Shown piece by piece: positions 28,150 through 37,179 of a stretch of DNA of 64,000 nucleotides. The stretch's first letter is position 1, and each line of letters begins with the position of its first letter. The translations under genes were made by a program, and so were the position numbers. The notes beneath the pieces are model-generated. The model saw only the letters and a program-made list of their open reading frames with translations, was not told the DNA's origin and searched no databases. The DNA is from Listeria booriae (GTDB lineage Bacteria; Bacillota; Bacilli; Lactobacillales; Listeriaceae): the NCBI RefSeq assembly GCF_000766865.1, contig NZ_JNFA01000004.1, positions 48,805 through 112,804 on the forward strand. The letters run 5' to 3'.

Positions 28150-28818
28150 ATGGATATAAAACTTATTTTCCAAACGATAAAAAGAAATAGTCGACTTATC
28201 ATTGGCCTAGCAATCATCGGAATTTTAGCAGCAGGAGCCGTGACATTTTTCGTCATCCCCAAAGGCTACAGCGCCACAACCCAAATTCTAGTCACACAAG
28301 CAAAAGAAACAGACAACGCGCAAAGCTCCGAAGTCCAAGCTAACATTCAAATGGTAAACACCTACTCGGTCATTTTAAAAAGCAAACAGCTCTTAAAAGA
28401 AGTCGCGAAAGAATACCCACAATATACATCCAACGATATTGAAAAAATGATGATGGTCACTAGTGATTCCAATTCTCAAGTCATCAATCTCAAAGTGCGC
28501 AACAAAGACCCTCACGTCGCAGTAGACATTGCCAATACAGTAACAAATCAGTTCGTAGACTACACAAGCAATCTCATCAAATCGAACAATGTTTCCATTC
28601 TATCAAAAGCCTACATCGAGGATAGCCAAAAACCGTCCAGCCCAAACCACAACATGCATCTAGCCATCGGACTACTTGTAGCCTTATTCCTAAGCTTTGT
28701 TATCATCGTGCTTAAAGAAGTGTTCGACAACACCATTAAAACACAAGATGAAATTGAAGAACTGTTAAAACTACCAATTTTAGGAACAGTCAATCAAATA
28801 GAGAAAGGGAATAAATGA
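28150..28818 (+). CDS. Wzz/YveK-type kinase modulator (locus C)
   Basis: About 222 residues. The N-terminal TM is RLIIGLAIIGILAAGAVTFFV; a Wzz domain with ANIQMVNTYSVILKS follows; the C-terminal TM is HLAIGLLVALFLSFVIIVL with a cytosolic tail for kinase activation. AGGAGA at 28131-28136 is 13 nt from the ATG at 28150, rather far. An upstream ATG at 28096 lies inside the flippase gene and would add an atypical N-terminus, so 28150 is preferred. It overlaps the kinase gene by 4 nt. Confidence 0.86.
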   Translation: MDIKLIFQTIKRNSRLIIGLAIIGILAAGAVTFFVIPKGYSATTQILVTQAKETDNAQSSEVQANIQMVNTYSVILKSKQLLKEVAKEYPQYTSNDIEKMMMVTSDSNSQVINLKVRNKDPHVAVDIANTVTNQFVDYTSNLIKSNNVSILSKAYIEDSQKPSSPNHNMHLAIGLLVALFLSFVIIVLKEVFDNTIKTQDEIEELLKLPILGTVNQIEKGNK

Positions 28819-29519
28819 TGCGATTTAAAATAAAACCAAAAAAGAAACCAAATATCTCGATCATGCAAAAAGAATCCAACTCGATATCATCCGAACAACT
28901 GCGAACCATCCGAACGAGCATCCAATTCGCCTCCACCGAAAAACTGAGCACAATGGTTGTCACATCACCAGAACCAGGCGCAGGAAAATCGTTCATCTCG
29001 ATGAATTTGGCCATCTCATTTGCCGAACAAGGAAACAAAGTTTTGCTAATCGACGCTGATTTAAGAAGACCAACCGTACACACAACACTACGCTTATCAA
29101 ACGAACTCGGACTCAGCAACTATTTGGCAGGGCAAGGCAAACTAGAAGACTGCCTCCAAGAAATCACGATGCATGAAAACCTATTCGTTATCACAAGCGG
29201 CATTATTCCGCCAAACCCCGCCGAATTACTATCTTCAACCAAAATGAAAGAATTCACGAAAATCGTTTCGGACATGTTTGATATCGTCATCTTTGACGCA
29301 CCGCCAGTTTTGCCAGTTGTAGATCCACTTATTATCGGCAACATCGTCGACGGACTAATCCTCGTTTTGCGCAGTGAACATACCGATCAAAGCGACGCAG
29401 TACAAACCTTAGATAAAATCAAACAATCCAAAATTAAAATGATCGGCGCCGTGCTAAATGGCAGAAAGAACCGAGGCGACAGCTACAAAACGGTATATTA
29501 CACAAAAAATCAAAAGTAA
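28815..29519 (+). CDS. BY-kinase (locus C)
   Basis: 234-residue bacterial tyrosine kinase. Walker A is SPEPGAGKS (Lys58), Walker A' is VLLIDADLRRP and Walker B is IVIFDAPPVLP. The tail DSYKTVYYTKNQK has three tyrosines spread over a short stretch, fewer and less clustered than in locus A. The ATG overlaps the modulator stop; a second ATG follows directly at 28818. It likely controls chain length and synthesis of the locus C polymer. Confidence 0.89.
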   Translation: MMRFKIKPKKKPNISIMQKESNSISSEQLRTIRTSIQFASTEKLSTMVVTSPEPGAGKSFISMNLAISFAEQGNKVLLIDADLRRPTVHTTLRLSNELGLSNYLAGQGKLEDCLQEITMHENLFVITSGIIPPNPAELLSSTKMKEFTKIVSDMFDIVIFDAPPVLPVVDPLIIGNIVDGLILVLRSEHTDQSDAVQTLDKIKQSKIKMIGAVLNGRKNRGDSYKTVYYTKNQK

Positions 29520-29541
29520 ATGAAAAGGTAGGTTACGCCAA

Positions 29542-30531
29542 GTGAAAAACGGTTATTTCGTCATCTCGCTCGACTTTGAATTACGCTGGGGAAGCTATTC
29601 TTGGGATGCGAATCACACATACGATCCACACATTGTAGGCGCCAGAAAAGCGATTCCAGACATCTTAAAAACATTCGCCTCTTATCAAGTACATGCAACT
29701 TGGGCAACAGTAGGCGCCTTATTCGCCCCGTCCAAAACCGCGATTTTAGACGCCAATAAACAATATTTTAACAACACATCCACACCTCAAATAGAAAGTT
29801 TCCTAAAAGAATGCACAACGCTCGGCGAAAACGAGTCCGAAGATCCCGCTCACTACGCGCTTTCTTTAATCGAAAAAATCAGCGCAACAGAACATCAAGA
29901 AATAGGCCTGCACACCTATTCCCACTTTTACTGCCTTGATAATAAAGACGCCGAGCAAGCTTTCCAAAACGATACCCGCGCCGCATTAACGATGATGAAC
30001 GCACAAAATATCGAGCCAAAAAGCTTTGTTTTTCCGCGGAATCAATTTAATCCAGCGCTGTTAAACACATTGAAAGAACACGGAATGCACATAGTTCGCG
30101 GCAACGAGAAACACAGCCTATATCGCGAACGAGAAGGACGAGAACGCAAGCTACATCGCGCACTAAGACTTATGGACGCCTATGTCAATATTTCAGGCCA
30201 GCACACATTCGCACCAGATACGTGCATAGAACAAGACATGATCAACATTCCTTCCAGTCGTTTCCTAAGACCATACGCCAAACAAGCCCGCTTTTTAGAA
30301 CCACTCAAGCTATACCGTATCAAAAAAGCGATGCGCCACGCCAGCCAACGCGGGGAAGTATTCCATCTCTGGTTTCACCCACATAATTTTGGCACGAACA
30401 TCAAAGAAAACATCGCGATGCTACAAGAAATCTGCCAGTATTACGAAGATTTGCAAAACGAATTCGGTTTCGAAAGCGTAACAATGCAGGAGCTAGCGCA
30501 AAAACTAGCGAGAAAGGAAGCCCCCCTATGA
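29542..30531 (+). CDS. Polysaccharide deacetylase (NodB-like, CE4)
   Basis: 329 residues. The N-terminal catalytic motif is ISLDFELRWG (Asp11), followed by ATWATVGALF. The zinc-binding His pair is in LHTYSH (His124, His128), and HLWFHPHNFG near the C-terminus matches the last NodB motif. No signal peptide is visible, so it may act in the cytosol on a nucleotide-linked or lipid-linked sugar. The start is GTG after AAAGGTAGG. It overlaps the formyltransferase by 4 nt; deacetylation followed by formylation of the freed amine is an attractive but untested idea. Confidence 0.82.
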   Translation: MKNGYFVISLDFELRWGSYSWDANHTYDPHIVGARKAIPDILKTFASYQVHATWATVGALFAPSKTAILDANKQYFNNTSTPQIESFLKECTTLGENESEDPAHYALSLIEKISATEHQEIGLHTYSHFYCLDNKDAEQAFQNDTRAALTMMNAQNIEPKSFVFPRNQFNPALLNTLKEHGMHIVRGNEKHSLYREREGRERKLHRALRLMDAYVNISGQHTFAPDTCIEQDMINIPSSRFLRPYAKQARFLEPLKLYRIKKAMRHASQRGEVFHLWFHPHNFGTNIKENIAMLQEICQYYEDLQNEFGFESVTMQELAQKLARKEAPL

Positions 30532-31295
30532 AAATCATGATGCTTGCAGGTGAAAAAGCGAGTTCACATACCGTATACCAAAAAATAAACACAACATTCC
30601 CAATCAGCACCGTCGTGATGGAAGCCCCGCTATCCAAAAAAGGCATGCTCCAAAAACGAGCAAGGCGACTCGGAACTAGAACGGTCATCGGCCAAGTCCT
30701 GTTTCAACTTTTCTGCCTACCGATTTTAAAATATGAGGCACGAGACCGCATCCAACAAATCATCGCCAAAGAAGGCACCGAGAAGGCAAACATACCAGAT
30801 TCGAAAATCCAGCGAGTGGCGTCTATCAATGACGAAGAAACCATTGTAGCGATTCAATCAGAATCCCCAGATTTAGTCATTGTTTGCGGAACAAGAATCA
30901 TCAGCAAACAAGTTCTAGAATCAACAAAAGCCCCATTCGTCAATATCCACGCAGGAATCACGCCCTATTACAGGGGCAGCCACGGCGGCTATTGGGCACT
31001 CGCAAAACAAGACAAAAGAAACTGCGGCGTAACATTGCATTATATCGACACCGGCATCGATACCGGCAACATCATAGCGCAAACAAAAATCAATATCACA
31101 CCAAAAGACAATTTCGTAACCTATCCATATTTGCAACTCACACAAGGAATCCAACTACTACACCAGTTCCTCTCCGGCGAAAAAGCAGAGCTAGCACCGC
31201 CAAAAATAGCAGACAAACACCGCAAAGGCAACGTGTTTTACCAGCCGACACTGTTTCAATATATTTTCTTTAGAAAGCAATTGAAAGTGAAATAA
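30528..31295 (+). CDS. Formyltransferase-family enzyme, last gene of locus C
   Basis: 255 residues with the formyl_trans_N core: VVCGTRIISKQVL, then NIHAGITPYYRGSHGG with Asn139 and His141, and the catalytic Asp region in YIDTGIDTGNI (Asp174/Asp178). These are the Asn-His-Asp residues of N10-formyl-THF-dependent formyltransferases. Sugar N-formyltransferases such as VioF and WlaRD use the same core on 4-amino sugars. Here a 4-amino-trideoxy sugar is predicted and no PglD acetyltransferase is present, so N-formylation of that amine is a reasonable prediction. The deacetylase product is another possible substrate. Confidence 0.82.
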   Translation: MKIMMLAGEKASSHTVYQKINTTFPISTVVMEAPLSKKGMLQKRARRLGTRTVIGQVLFQLFCLPILKYEARDRIQQIIAKEGTEKANIPDSKIQRVASINDEETIVAIQSESPDLVIVCGTRIISKQVLESTKAPFVNIHAGITPYYRGSHGGYWALAKQDKRNCGVTLHYIDTGIDTGNIIAQTKINITPKDNFVTYPYLQLTQGIQLLHQFLSGEKAELAPPKIADKHRKGNVFYQPTLFQYIFFRKQLKVK

Positions 31296-31308
31296 TGATG
31301 CTAAAATA

Positions 31309-31352
31309 AATACCCCAATTTTTCGATAATTTATGAAGAATTGGGTATTTTC
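31309..31352 (+). terminator. Intrinsic terminator closing locus C
   Basis: ATACCCCAATT and AATTGGGTAT form the stem around an AT-rich loop, ending in TTTTCC. It begins about 15 nt after the formyltransferase stop. Confidence 0.75.
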
Positions 31353-31375
31353 CTGTCTTAAATTGGATGTTGTAG

Positions 31376-31405
31376 TTGCAGGAAATGAAAGATTGCGTTT
31401 ATAAT
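31376..31405 (+). promoter_or_regulatory. Candidate promoter of the Mga-like gene
   Basis: TTGCAG at 31376-31381 and TATAAT at 31400-31405, 18 bp apart, lie about 59 nt upstream of the chosen start at 31464. Confidence 0.6.
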
Positions 31406-31463
31406 GATTGCAAGGATGGGTAGAATACATATGGAGAGACTCAGATATAAGGGAGAGCATGCT

Positions 31464-32927
31464 ATGAATCATTTTTTTTCACAGCTAGTCGCTGATAAAA
31501 AGATAAAGCGTCAAATCAAGTTGTTGCAAGCAATATACGAGGCAAATTACCCAATAACGCTTGATGAAATTGCAGATGACTTCGGGACTTCTAAACGAAC
31601 GCTATTTCGTGATATGAAGGATTTGGAGCATGTGTTACCCGAAGATAATATTGTGGAGTTTAGTACGGTTTCTGGGTATACGATTAATCATGCACATTTG
31701 ATTGAAGACCTAGTGGCTCAAGTTTCAGAGCAATCACCGCTGTATACGATTGTTAATAACGTATATGAGGAAATCTTTTTGACCATTGATGAATGGGCGG
31801 ACGACTTATTTTTATCAACATCGACATTGTATCGCTATCTAGGTTATCTGAAAAAAGTATTAAAAGAGTTTAAGCTAGATTTGACATTAACTCCCGTTGC
31901 CATTGTTGGTGAGGAGGTAAATATCCGTCATTTTTACTTTCACTTCTTCTACAATACGAATGATATTTCTTCTATGAATCGACCGACAGAAAAACATCAA
32001 AAGATTTTTCGCGAATCGTACCGCTTTTTTTCAGAGGTCACGAATCATAGGGTAGCAACGTTGCATAGGAGCTCGTTATATTGGATTATGGTTACAACGA
32101 AGCGTTTAGAGCAAGGGCATACGATTACTTTAGATAGTAGTTTAAAAAGTATAGTGAGGCATTTGAGGGCGTATGAGTTTACGCCACAGTTTGGACCAAT
32201 ATATTTTCCGGATATTGAGAAACAATATGTGACGGAGGACGAGATTTTGTATGCCACTTTGTTGACGTTAGACAATTATGTATATGAAAAAGGCGAGCTG
32301 TATGAAACAGAGGATTTGCTCGATAAAGAAAATTTAGAGGTCATTCATCGATTTTTAGTTCGCGCGTTTGCTGCTTTAGAGAAAGAATTACCTGAAAAAG
32401 AAACACTGTCACTCTATGTGTTGTATTTGCGTAATCTTTTCTTTCTTACTAAATTAACACCGTTATTTCAAAAAAATAGTATGGAAGTTAACAAACTAAT
32501 CAAACACCGACATCCAGTTATTTATATGAAATGGTTAGAAATATTGAATGATGATCCGATTAAGAAAAAATTTGGGATAGAGTATGCAGAGGATGTTGCA
32601 ATCAACCTTGCGATGTTTACATACTTTTCGCAACATGGTAAATCGGATAAGAAAAAGCATGTGTTATTTACTTTTGATGGGAAGAAGGCATACACTAATT
32701 ATTTGGAAATCTTGGTGAATAGTTTTGTAAATCAAAATGTGAAAGTTACGTTTCTGGTAAATCAGCATATAACGAGCAAAATTATAGAGGATTTAGACGT
32801 GGATATCGTGATTTATAATTATAAAGAAGATAGTGAGAAGCTCGATTGCGTTAAATACAGAACGGAGCGAATGCCTACAGAACATGACTGGGAAAGGATA
32901 AATAATTTAATTTTTGATGAGCAATAA
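31464..32927 (+). CDS. Mga/AtxA-like transcriptional regulator (island D)
   Basis: About 487 residues. The N-terminal HTH (IKLLQAIYEANYPITLDEIADDFGTSKRTLFRDMKDL) is followed by a Mga-type HTH (LFLSTSTLYRYLGYLKKVL), a helical PRD-like centre and a C-terminal EIIB-like segment (HVLFTFDGKKAYTNYLEILVNSF). An ATG at 31404 is in frame, but it would lie in the promoter -10. GGGAGAG at 31451-31457, 6 nt before 31464, decides the start. It is paralogous in layout to the gene at 10554. It sits between loci C and E and next to a Crp/Fnr gene, suggesting control of a glycan locus. Confidence 0.82.
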   Translation: MNHFFSQLVADKKIKRQIKLLQAIYEANYPITLDEIADDFGTSKRTLFRDMKDLEHVLPEDNIVEFSTVSGYTINHAHLIEDLVAQVSEQSPLYTIVNNVYEEIFLTIDEWADDLFLSTSTLYRYLGYLKKVLKEFKLDLTLTPVAIVGEEVNIRHFYFHFFYNTNDISSMNRPTEKHQKIFRESYRFFSEVTNHRVATLHRSSLYWIMVTTKRLEQGHTITLDSSLKSIVRHLRAYEFTPQFGPIYFPDIEKQYVTEDEILYATLLTLDNYVYEKGELYETEDLLDKENLEVIHRFLVRAFAALEKELPEKETLSLYVLYLRNLFFLTKLTPLFQKNSMEVNKLIKHRHPVIYMKWLEILNDDPIKKKFGIEYAEDVAINLAMFTYFSQHGKSDKKKHVLFTFDGKKAYTNYLEILVNSFVNQNVKVTFLVNQHITSKIIEDLDVDIVIYNYKEDSEKLDCVKYRTERMPTEHDWERINNLIFDEQ

Positions 32928-32932
32928 AGGAA

Positions 32933-32982
32933 TGAGCGAGGAAACATGGTTTAGCGACTGTGCTTTCTTCGCTTATTTTTTT
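32933..32982 (+). terminator. Intrinsic terminator after the Mga-like gene
   Basis: A 12-bp stem with two G-U pairs forms between GAGCGAGGAAA and TTTCTTCGCTTA, followed by a run of T's. Confidence 0.75.
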
Positions 32983-33175
32983 GTTTTTCAGAATTGACAT
33001 TAGTTGTTGACAATTGTGATTACCTTAAAATGGATTGAGATGGTTAAATAGAGTTAACAGCAAAACAATTATGCGAAATGAATTTCACGAAATAGACATA
33101 AATTTTTGAAATGAGCTATGTTTTTAAAAAAAAAAAGATAATTAGACCTGTTAGTATGATTTTGGAGGTGATGAG

Positions 33176-33856
33176 ATGGGGTTAATGGAGCTTTACAATC
33201 AAGACACGATTGGACAAGACTTTCATCCACGGAAATTAGTAGCGTTGTTACTCAATGATAATACTTTTCCAATCTATAAAGAGCGCATTGTATACGGGAA
33301 AGGTGATCATATTACTTTAGAATCGAATAAAGTGGAATCTCCATATATGTACATTGTAGAAAGTGGCATTGGCGCTATCTACATCGGCAAACAAATTATT
33401 GACTTTGTTGGTGAAGGAGACTTTATCGGATTACATCATAGTCGCGCAGTTCCCAACATGCAAATACACGGTGTGGCTCTAACCGGCAAAATGACAGTTT
33501 GGCGACTACTGCTAAGTGATGTTATCGCAAAAATCATGAGTATTCAAGAAGGCTATTTATATCATTATAACTATATGCGCATGACATACGAGCGCTACGC
33601 CTTAAAAATTGTAACAAGTAGTGATATGAATCAGAAGCGAGTAGAGAATATGCTTCAATTTATTGTCAAACGTTTTGGGTCAGAACAATCAGAAGATTAT
33701 GTGAAAATACCAAGATGCTTTACACGAGATGTGATGGCTAATTACGCAGGTGTCAGTAAAACAACATTGAGCGGTATTTTGACACAGCTGGAAGAAGAAG
33801 AATATATTACTTTCCAATTACGGAATATATTCGTTTTAAATGAGTTTTGTATGTAG
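33176..33856 (+). CDS. Crp/Fnr-family regulator preceding locus E
   Basis: 226 residues. The N-terminal cNMP-binding-like barrel (YMYIVESGIGAIYIGKQIIDFVGEGDFIGLHHS) leads to a dimerisation helix and a C-terminal winged HTH (IPRCFTRDVMANYAGVSKTTLSGILTQLEEEEYITF). Size and domain order match the PrfA-like group, though no PrfA box was found near it. TTGGAGGTGATG precedes the ATG. It lies 53 nt upstream of the lipoprotein that opens locus E, with no obvious terminator, so it may be the first gene of that transcript and its regulator (inference). TTTCACGAAA at 33083-33092 is a possible operator. Confidence 0.82.
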   Translation: MGLMELYNQDTIGQDFHPRKLVALLLNDNTFPIYKERIVYGKGDHITLESNKVESPYMYIVESGIGAIYIGKQIIDFVGEGDFIGLHHSRAVPNMQIHGVALTGKMTVWRLLLSDVIAKIMSIQEGYLYHYNYMRMTYERYALKIVTSSDMNQKRVENMLQFIVKRFGSEQSEDYVKIPRCFTRDVMANYAGVSKTTLSGILTQLEEEEYITFQLRNIFVLNEFCM

Positions 33857-33909
33857 TTCTACGAATATAAAAAAAGATAACAACAATCAGTACATTAGGA
33901 GGAATAATC

Positions 33910-34374
33910 GTGTTAAAAAAATTACTAGCTATTACGGGCCTCGTTCTAGCAACCATGGTCATCGCTGCATGTACTGGGAACGAAACGCCTAAGAAAACAG
34001 AGGCTCCGAATCATCAAACACAAGAAAAAGTAGATGCAAAAGGTTTAGAAATAAATATCGAACAAGCAAATTATACGGATGAACGGGATCGTGATGCTGA
34101 GAAGGTGAAGCAAGTTTTACGATTGAAGATGACGGTGAAAAACACATCGATTGAGGAAATATTTTTCGATAGCACAGAACTTCAAGTGAAGGACAGCAAA
34201 GGGAAGAAGCTTGCTATATATCCATTTGAAAATATGATGGGAAATGTTATACCAAAGAAAACGATGACCGGATATGCTTACTTTAAGGCAACTGACAACG
34301 GGCCGTATACAGTAGTATACACACATCCAATTACGAAGAAAAAATATGAATGGCAAGTGAATCCCGAAAAATGA
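33910..34374 (+). CDS. Lipoprotein paralogue 2, first structural gene of locus E
   Basis: 154 residues, start GTG after AGGAGGAATAATC. The lipobox is VIAA-Cys21, followed by a Lys/Glu linker. The beta-rich domain has GLEINIEQANYTDE, VLRLKMTVKNTSIEEIFF, LQVKDSKGKKLAIYP and the end YTVVYTHPITKKKYEWQV. The same order of strands and the Y-x-V-x-Y-x-(H/D)P motif occur in the lipoprotein at 17649, showing they are paralogues at the head of parallel loci. Function unknown. Confidence 0.75.
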   Translation: MLKKLLAITGLVLATMVIAACTGNETPKKTEAPNHQTQEKVDAKGLEINIEQANYTDERDRDAEKVKQVLRLKMTVKNTSIEEIFFDSTELQVKDSKGKKLAIYPFENMMGNVIPKKTMTGYAYFKATDNGPYTVVYTHPITKKKYEWQVNPEK

Positions 34375-34407
34375 ACAATAGCGATAAATAAGTGTGAGGT
34401 GTAATAA

Positions 34408-35811
34408 ATGGTTTTGAAAAGAACGTTAATTATCGGTGGTGGAGAAGCAGCTCACTATGTTTTCCATACATTGACAAGTAGGGCAACCTCAGAATACCAA
34501 ATCATTGGTCTGCTAGATGATTGTTCAGACGTGAAGTTGAATAAAATACCGCGATTTGGTGGGCTGAATCAATTAGAAGAGGTTGTTCGAACGGAAAATA
34601 TCGCGTGTGTACTACTTGCGATACCATCATTAGAGCACACGAAGCGCAAACAAATTTTAGATACTTGTATCTCGCTACAAATAGAGACACAAGTTTTACC
34701 GATATTACAAGATATTTTTGCTGGAAAAGAGAAAATTGCGATGCGCCCTGTTGCCTATCAGGATATTATCGAGCGCGATGAATTCGAGCTGGATTATCAG
34801 AAGGTCGCACGAATGGTGAAGAGTAAGACGATTTTAGTAACGGGTGCTGGAGGCTCTATCGGTTCGGAAATCACGCGTCAAATTATGCGTGGAAATCCCC
34901 AAAAACTGATTTTGCTTGGGCATGGTGAGGCAAGTATTTATAACATTCACCGCGAACTAAAGAAAGCTCATCCAGATGTAGAGTTGGTCCCATGTATTGC
35001 GGATATCCAAAATAAAGAAAGACTAACAGCAGTTTTTGAAACGCATCGTCCAGATATTGTTTACCATGCCGCGGCACATAAACATGTTCCGTTGATGGAG
35101 GAAAATAGTTCGGAAGCCATTGCAAATAATGCGCGAGGAACTTGGAATTTAGCGGAAGTTGCCAATAAATTCAATGTAGACAAGTTTGTCATGATTTCAA
35201 CAGATAAAGCGGTGAAGCCAACAACTGTGATGGGTGCTTCCAAACGCGTTGCAGAAAAAATTGTCCAGTTATTCAACCAGATGTCACAAACCCACTTTTG
35301 TGTCGTACGCTTTGGAAATGTACTTGGTAGTCGAGGCAGTGTCGTTCCATTATTTCACGATCAGATATGCAACGGTGAGCCAGTCACATTGACGCATCCC
35401 GATATGGAACGTTATTTCATGACAATTCCAGAAGCGAGCAAACTAGTGATACAGGCGAGTATGCTAACAGTCGGTGGCGAGATATTTGTTTTAGACATGG
35501 GCGAGCCAATTAAGATTTTAGATGTGATTCACAAATTAATCGACCTGACTGGGCAGAAACGTGAAACAGTTTCCATTGAATTCATCGGTATTCGTAAAGG
35601 TGAAAAAGTACAAGAAGAACTATTTGAAAATCATGAGGAGAAACCCGTCTTAATTTTCGATAAGATTTTTGTTGGCGAGGATAATCCTCACCCAGCCGAA
35701 TTAGTGGACATCCAGCTGTTGTTGGATAACTATATGGGCTTCACGGAACAAGAACGTAAAGAACAATTATTTAGGTTAGTAGAATTAGATTGGAGATATG
35801 AAAAAATATGA
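34408..35811 (+). CDS. PglF/CapD-type 4,6-dehydratase, soluble form (locus E)
   Basis: 467 residues. The N-terminal Rossmann-like domain starts at residue 4 (RTLIIGGGEAAHYVFHTL) with no TM helices. The catalytic domain has VTGAGGSIGSE at about 144-154, YHAAAHKHVPLME, STDKAVKPTTVMGASKR with Met275 and Lys279, and a C-terminal IEFIGIRKGEKVQEEL. It is paralogous to the enzyme at 18174 but clearly diverged. It should supply UDP-4-keto-6-deoxy-GlcNAc for the aminotransferase at 46004, ten genes downstream. It overlaps the dehydrogenase gene by 4 nt. Confidence 0.87.
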   Translation: MVLKRTLIIGGGEAAHYVFHTLTSRATSEYQIIGLLDDCSDVKLNKIPRFGGLNQLEEVVRTENIACVLLAIPSLEHTKRKQILDTCISLQIETQVLPILQDIFAGKEKIAMRPVAYQDIIERDEFELDYQKVARMVKSKTILVTGAGGSIGSEITRQIMRGNPQKLILLGHGEASIYNIHRELKKAHPDVELVPCIADIQNKERLTAVFETHRPDIVYHAAAHKHVPLMEENSSEAIANNARGTWNLAEVANKFNVDKFVMISTDKAVKPTTVMGASKRVAEKIVQLFNQMSQTHFCVVRFGNVLGSRGSVVPLFHDQICNGEPVTLTHPDMERYFMTIPEASKLVIQASMLTVGGEIFVLDMGEPIKILDVIHKLIDLTGQKRETVSIEFIGIRKGEKVQEELFENHEEKPVLIFDKIFVGEDNPHPAELVDIQLLLDNYMGFTEQERKEQLFRLVELDWRYEKI

Positions 35812-37154
35812 CATATACGCAATCAGAAACTATGGCGGCAGTTAACAACTATGAAATATTAAAGCATAAAATTGTGCAAAAAGAAGCAGTGGTTGGTGTC
35901 ATCGGTATGGGCTATGTTGGTCTGCCGCTCGCGATGGAATTTGCATCGGAAGGCTTTCAGGTCATCGGCGTGGATTTGGATGCTGGCAAAGTAGAAACAT
36001 TATCACTCGGCAAATCGCATATTATCGATATTCCAGAAGCAGTGATTGGCGAGGCATTGCAAAATCAGCGCTTCCAAGCAACAACAGATTATCAGGAACT
36101 AGCAAAAGCAAACATCATTAGTATCTGTGTTCCGACCCCACTTACGAAATCGCATGAACCAGATATGAGTTATATCAATGACACAGTTTCCCGTCTAAAA
36201 CCAGTCATTCAAAAAGGCACACTACTTGTTTTGGAGAGCACGACATATCCAGGTACAACGCGCGATTTGATTTATGCCGAGTTTGAAAAAGAAGGCTGGA
36301 CAACAGGTGAAGACTTATTTATCTGTTTCTCTCCTGAACGAATCGATCCCGGAAACAAACAATTCAAACCGAAAGAAGTTCCTAAAGTAGTCGGTGGAAT
36401 GACAGAGAAGTGTTCTGCACTTGGCCAGCTATATTACGAAAATGCGTTTGACACGGTTGTTCCAGTATCCACACCAGAAATTGCCGAAATGACGAAACTG
36501 CTGGAAAACACATTCCGTAGTATTAACATCGCATTTATCAATGAAATGTCACTACTAGCAGAAGAGCTTGGTATTGATTTATGGGAAGCAATTGACGCTG
36601 CGAAAACAAAACCATTTGGATTTATGCCATTTTATCCAGGTCCAGGCGTTGGTGGACATTGTATTCCGCTTGACCCGATGTACCTGTATTGGAAAGGCAA
36701 AGAGAAGAATTTCTTCAGCAGATTTATTGATTTAGCGCAACAAGTGAACACTTCTATGCCAAAACATGTCGTGGAAATCGCTAGCAAAGCGCTCAATAAA
36801 CAAGGTAAATCACTTAGCCAGTCACGTATTCTACTTGTCGGTATGGCGTATAAGAACGATATTGACGACGTGCGCGAATCCCCAGCGCTACACGTATACG
36901 AGCATTTGAAAGAAGCTAATGCAAAACTCACTGTACTTGATCCTTTTGTGTCCTCATTCCGAGATGCTTCAGGTGAAATCGTTCGCCCCGAAAATGAAAT
37001 AGCAGATCTTGCAACGTATGATGGCGTTATTATTATGACGAAACATTCCACGATTGATTACAATCAAATTTTGGAAAACAGTTCTTGCATTATCGATACT
37101 AGAAACGTTTGGACAAAGTCATATGACCATGTATACAAGATAGGGCAAGCATGA
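35808..37154 (+). CDS. WbpA-like UDP-N-acetylglucosamine 6-dehydrogenase (locus E)
   Basis: 448 residues. The NAD Rossmann motif is VGVIGMGYVGLPLAMEFA; LLENTFRSINIAFINEMS forms the central helix; the catalytic loop is PGPGVGGHCIPLDPMYLYWK; and the UDP domain has VGMAYKNDIDDVRESPA. The HCIPLDPMYLYWK form is characteristic of WbpA-type UDP-GlcNAc dehydrogenases making UDP-GlcNAcA. It predicts an acidic sugar different from or parallel to that of locus C. The ATG at 35808 overlaps the dehydratase stop; ATG 35832 is a possible alternative. Confidence 0.87.
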   Translation: MTYTQSETMAAVNNYEILKHKIVQKEAVVGVIGMGYVGLPLAMEFASEGFQVIGVDLDAGKVETLSLGKSHIIDIPEAVIGEALQNQRFQATTDYQELAKANIISICVPTPLTKSHEPDMSYINDTVSRLKPVIQKGTLLVLESTTYPGTTRDLIYAEFEKEGWTTGEDLFICFSPERIDPGNKQFKPKEVPKVVGGMTEKCSALGQLYYENAFDTVVPVSTPEIAEMTKLLENTFRSINIAFINEMSLLAEELGIDLWEAIDAAKTKPFGFMPFYPGPGVGGHCIPLDPMYLYWKGKEKNFFSRFIDLAQQVNTSMPKHVVEIASKALNKQGKSLSQSRILLVGMAYKNDIDDVRESPALHVYEHLKEANAKLTVLDPFVSSFRDASGEIVRPENEIADLATYDGVIIMTKHSTIDYNQILENSSCIIDTRNVWTKSYDHVYKIGQA

Positions 37155-37179
37155 ATAGAAAAAGTAGAGGTGAACAGAG

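Noticed and set aside
30884..31273. 129-residue frame overlapping the formyltransferase in another frame
   Set aside because: Very basic low-complexity composition, no RBS, fully inside a conserved catalytic gene.
33054..33059. TTAACA resembling half of a PrfA box before the Crp/Fnr gene
   Set aside because: The second half (TGTTAA at the right spacing) is missing, so it is not a credible PrfA box.
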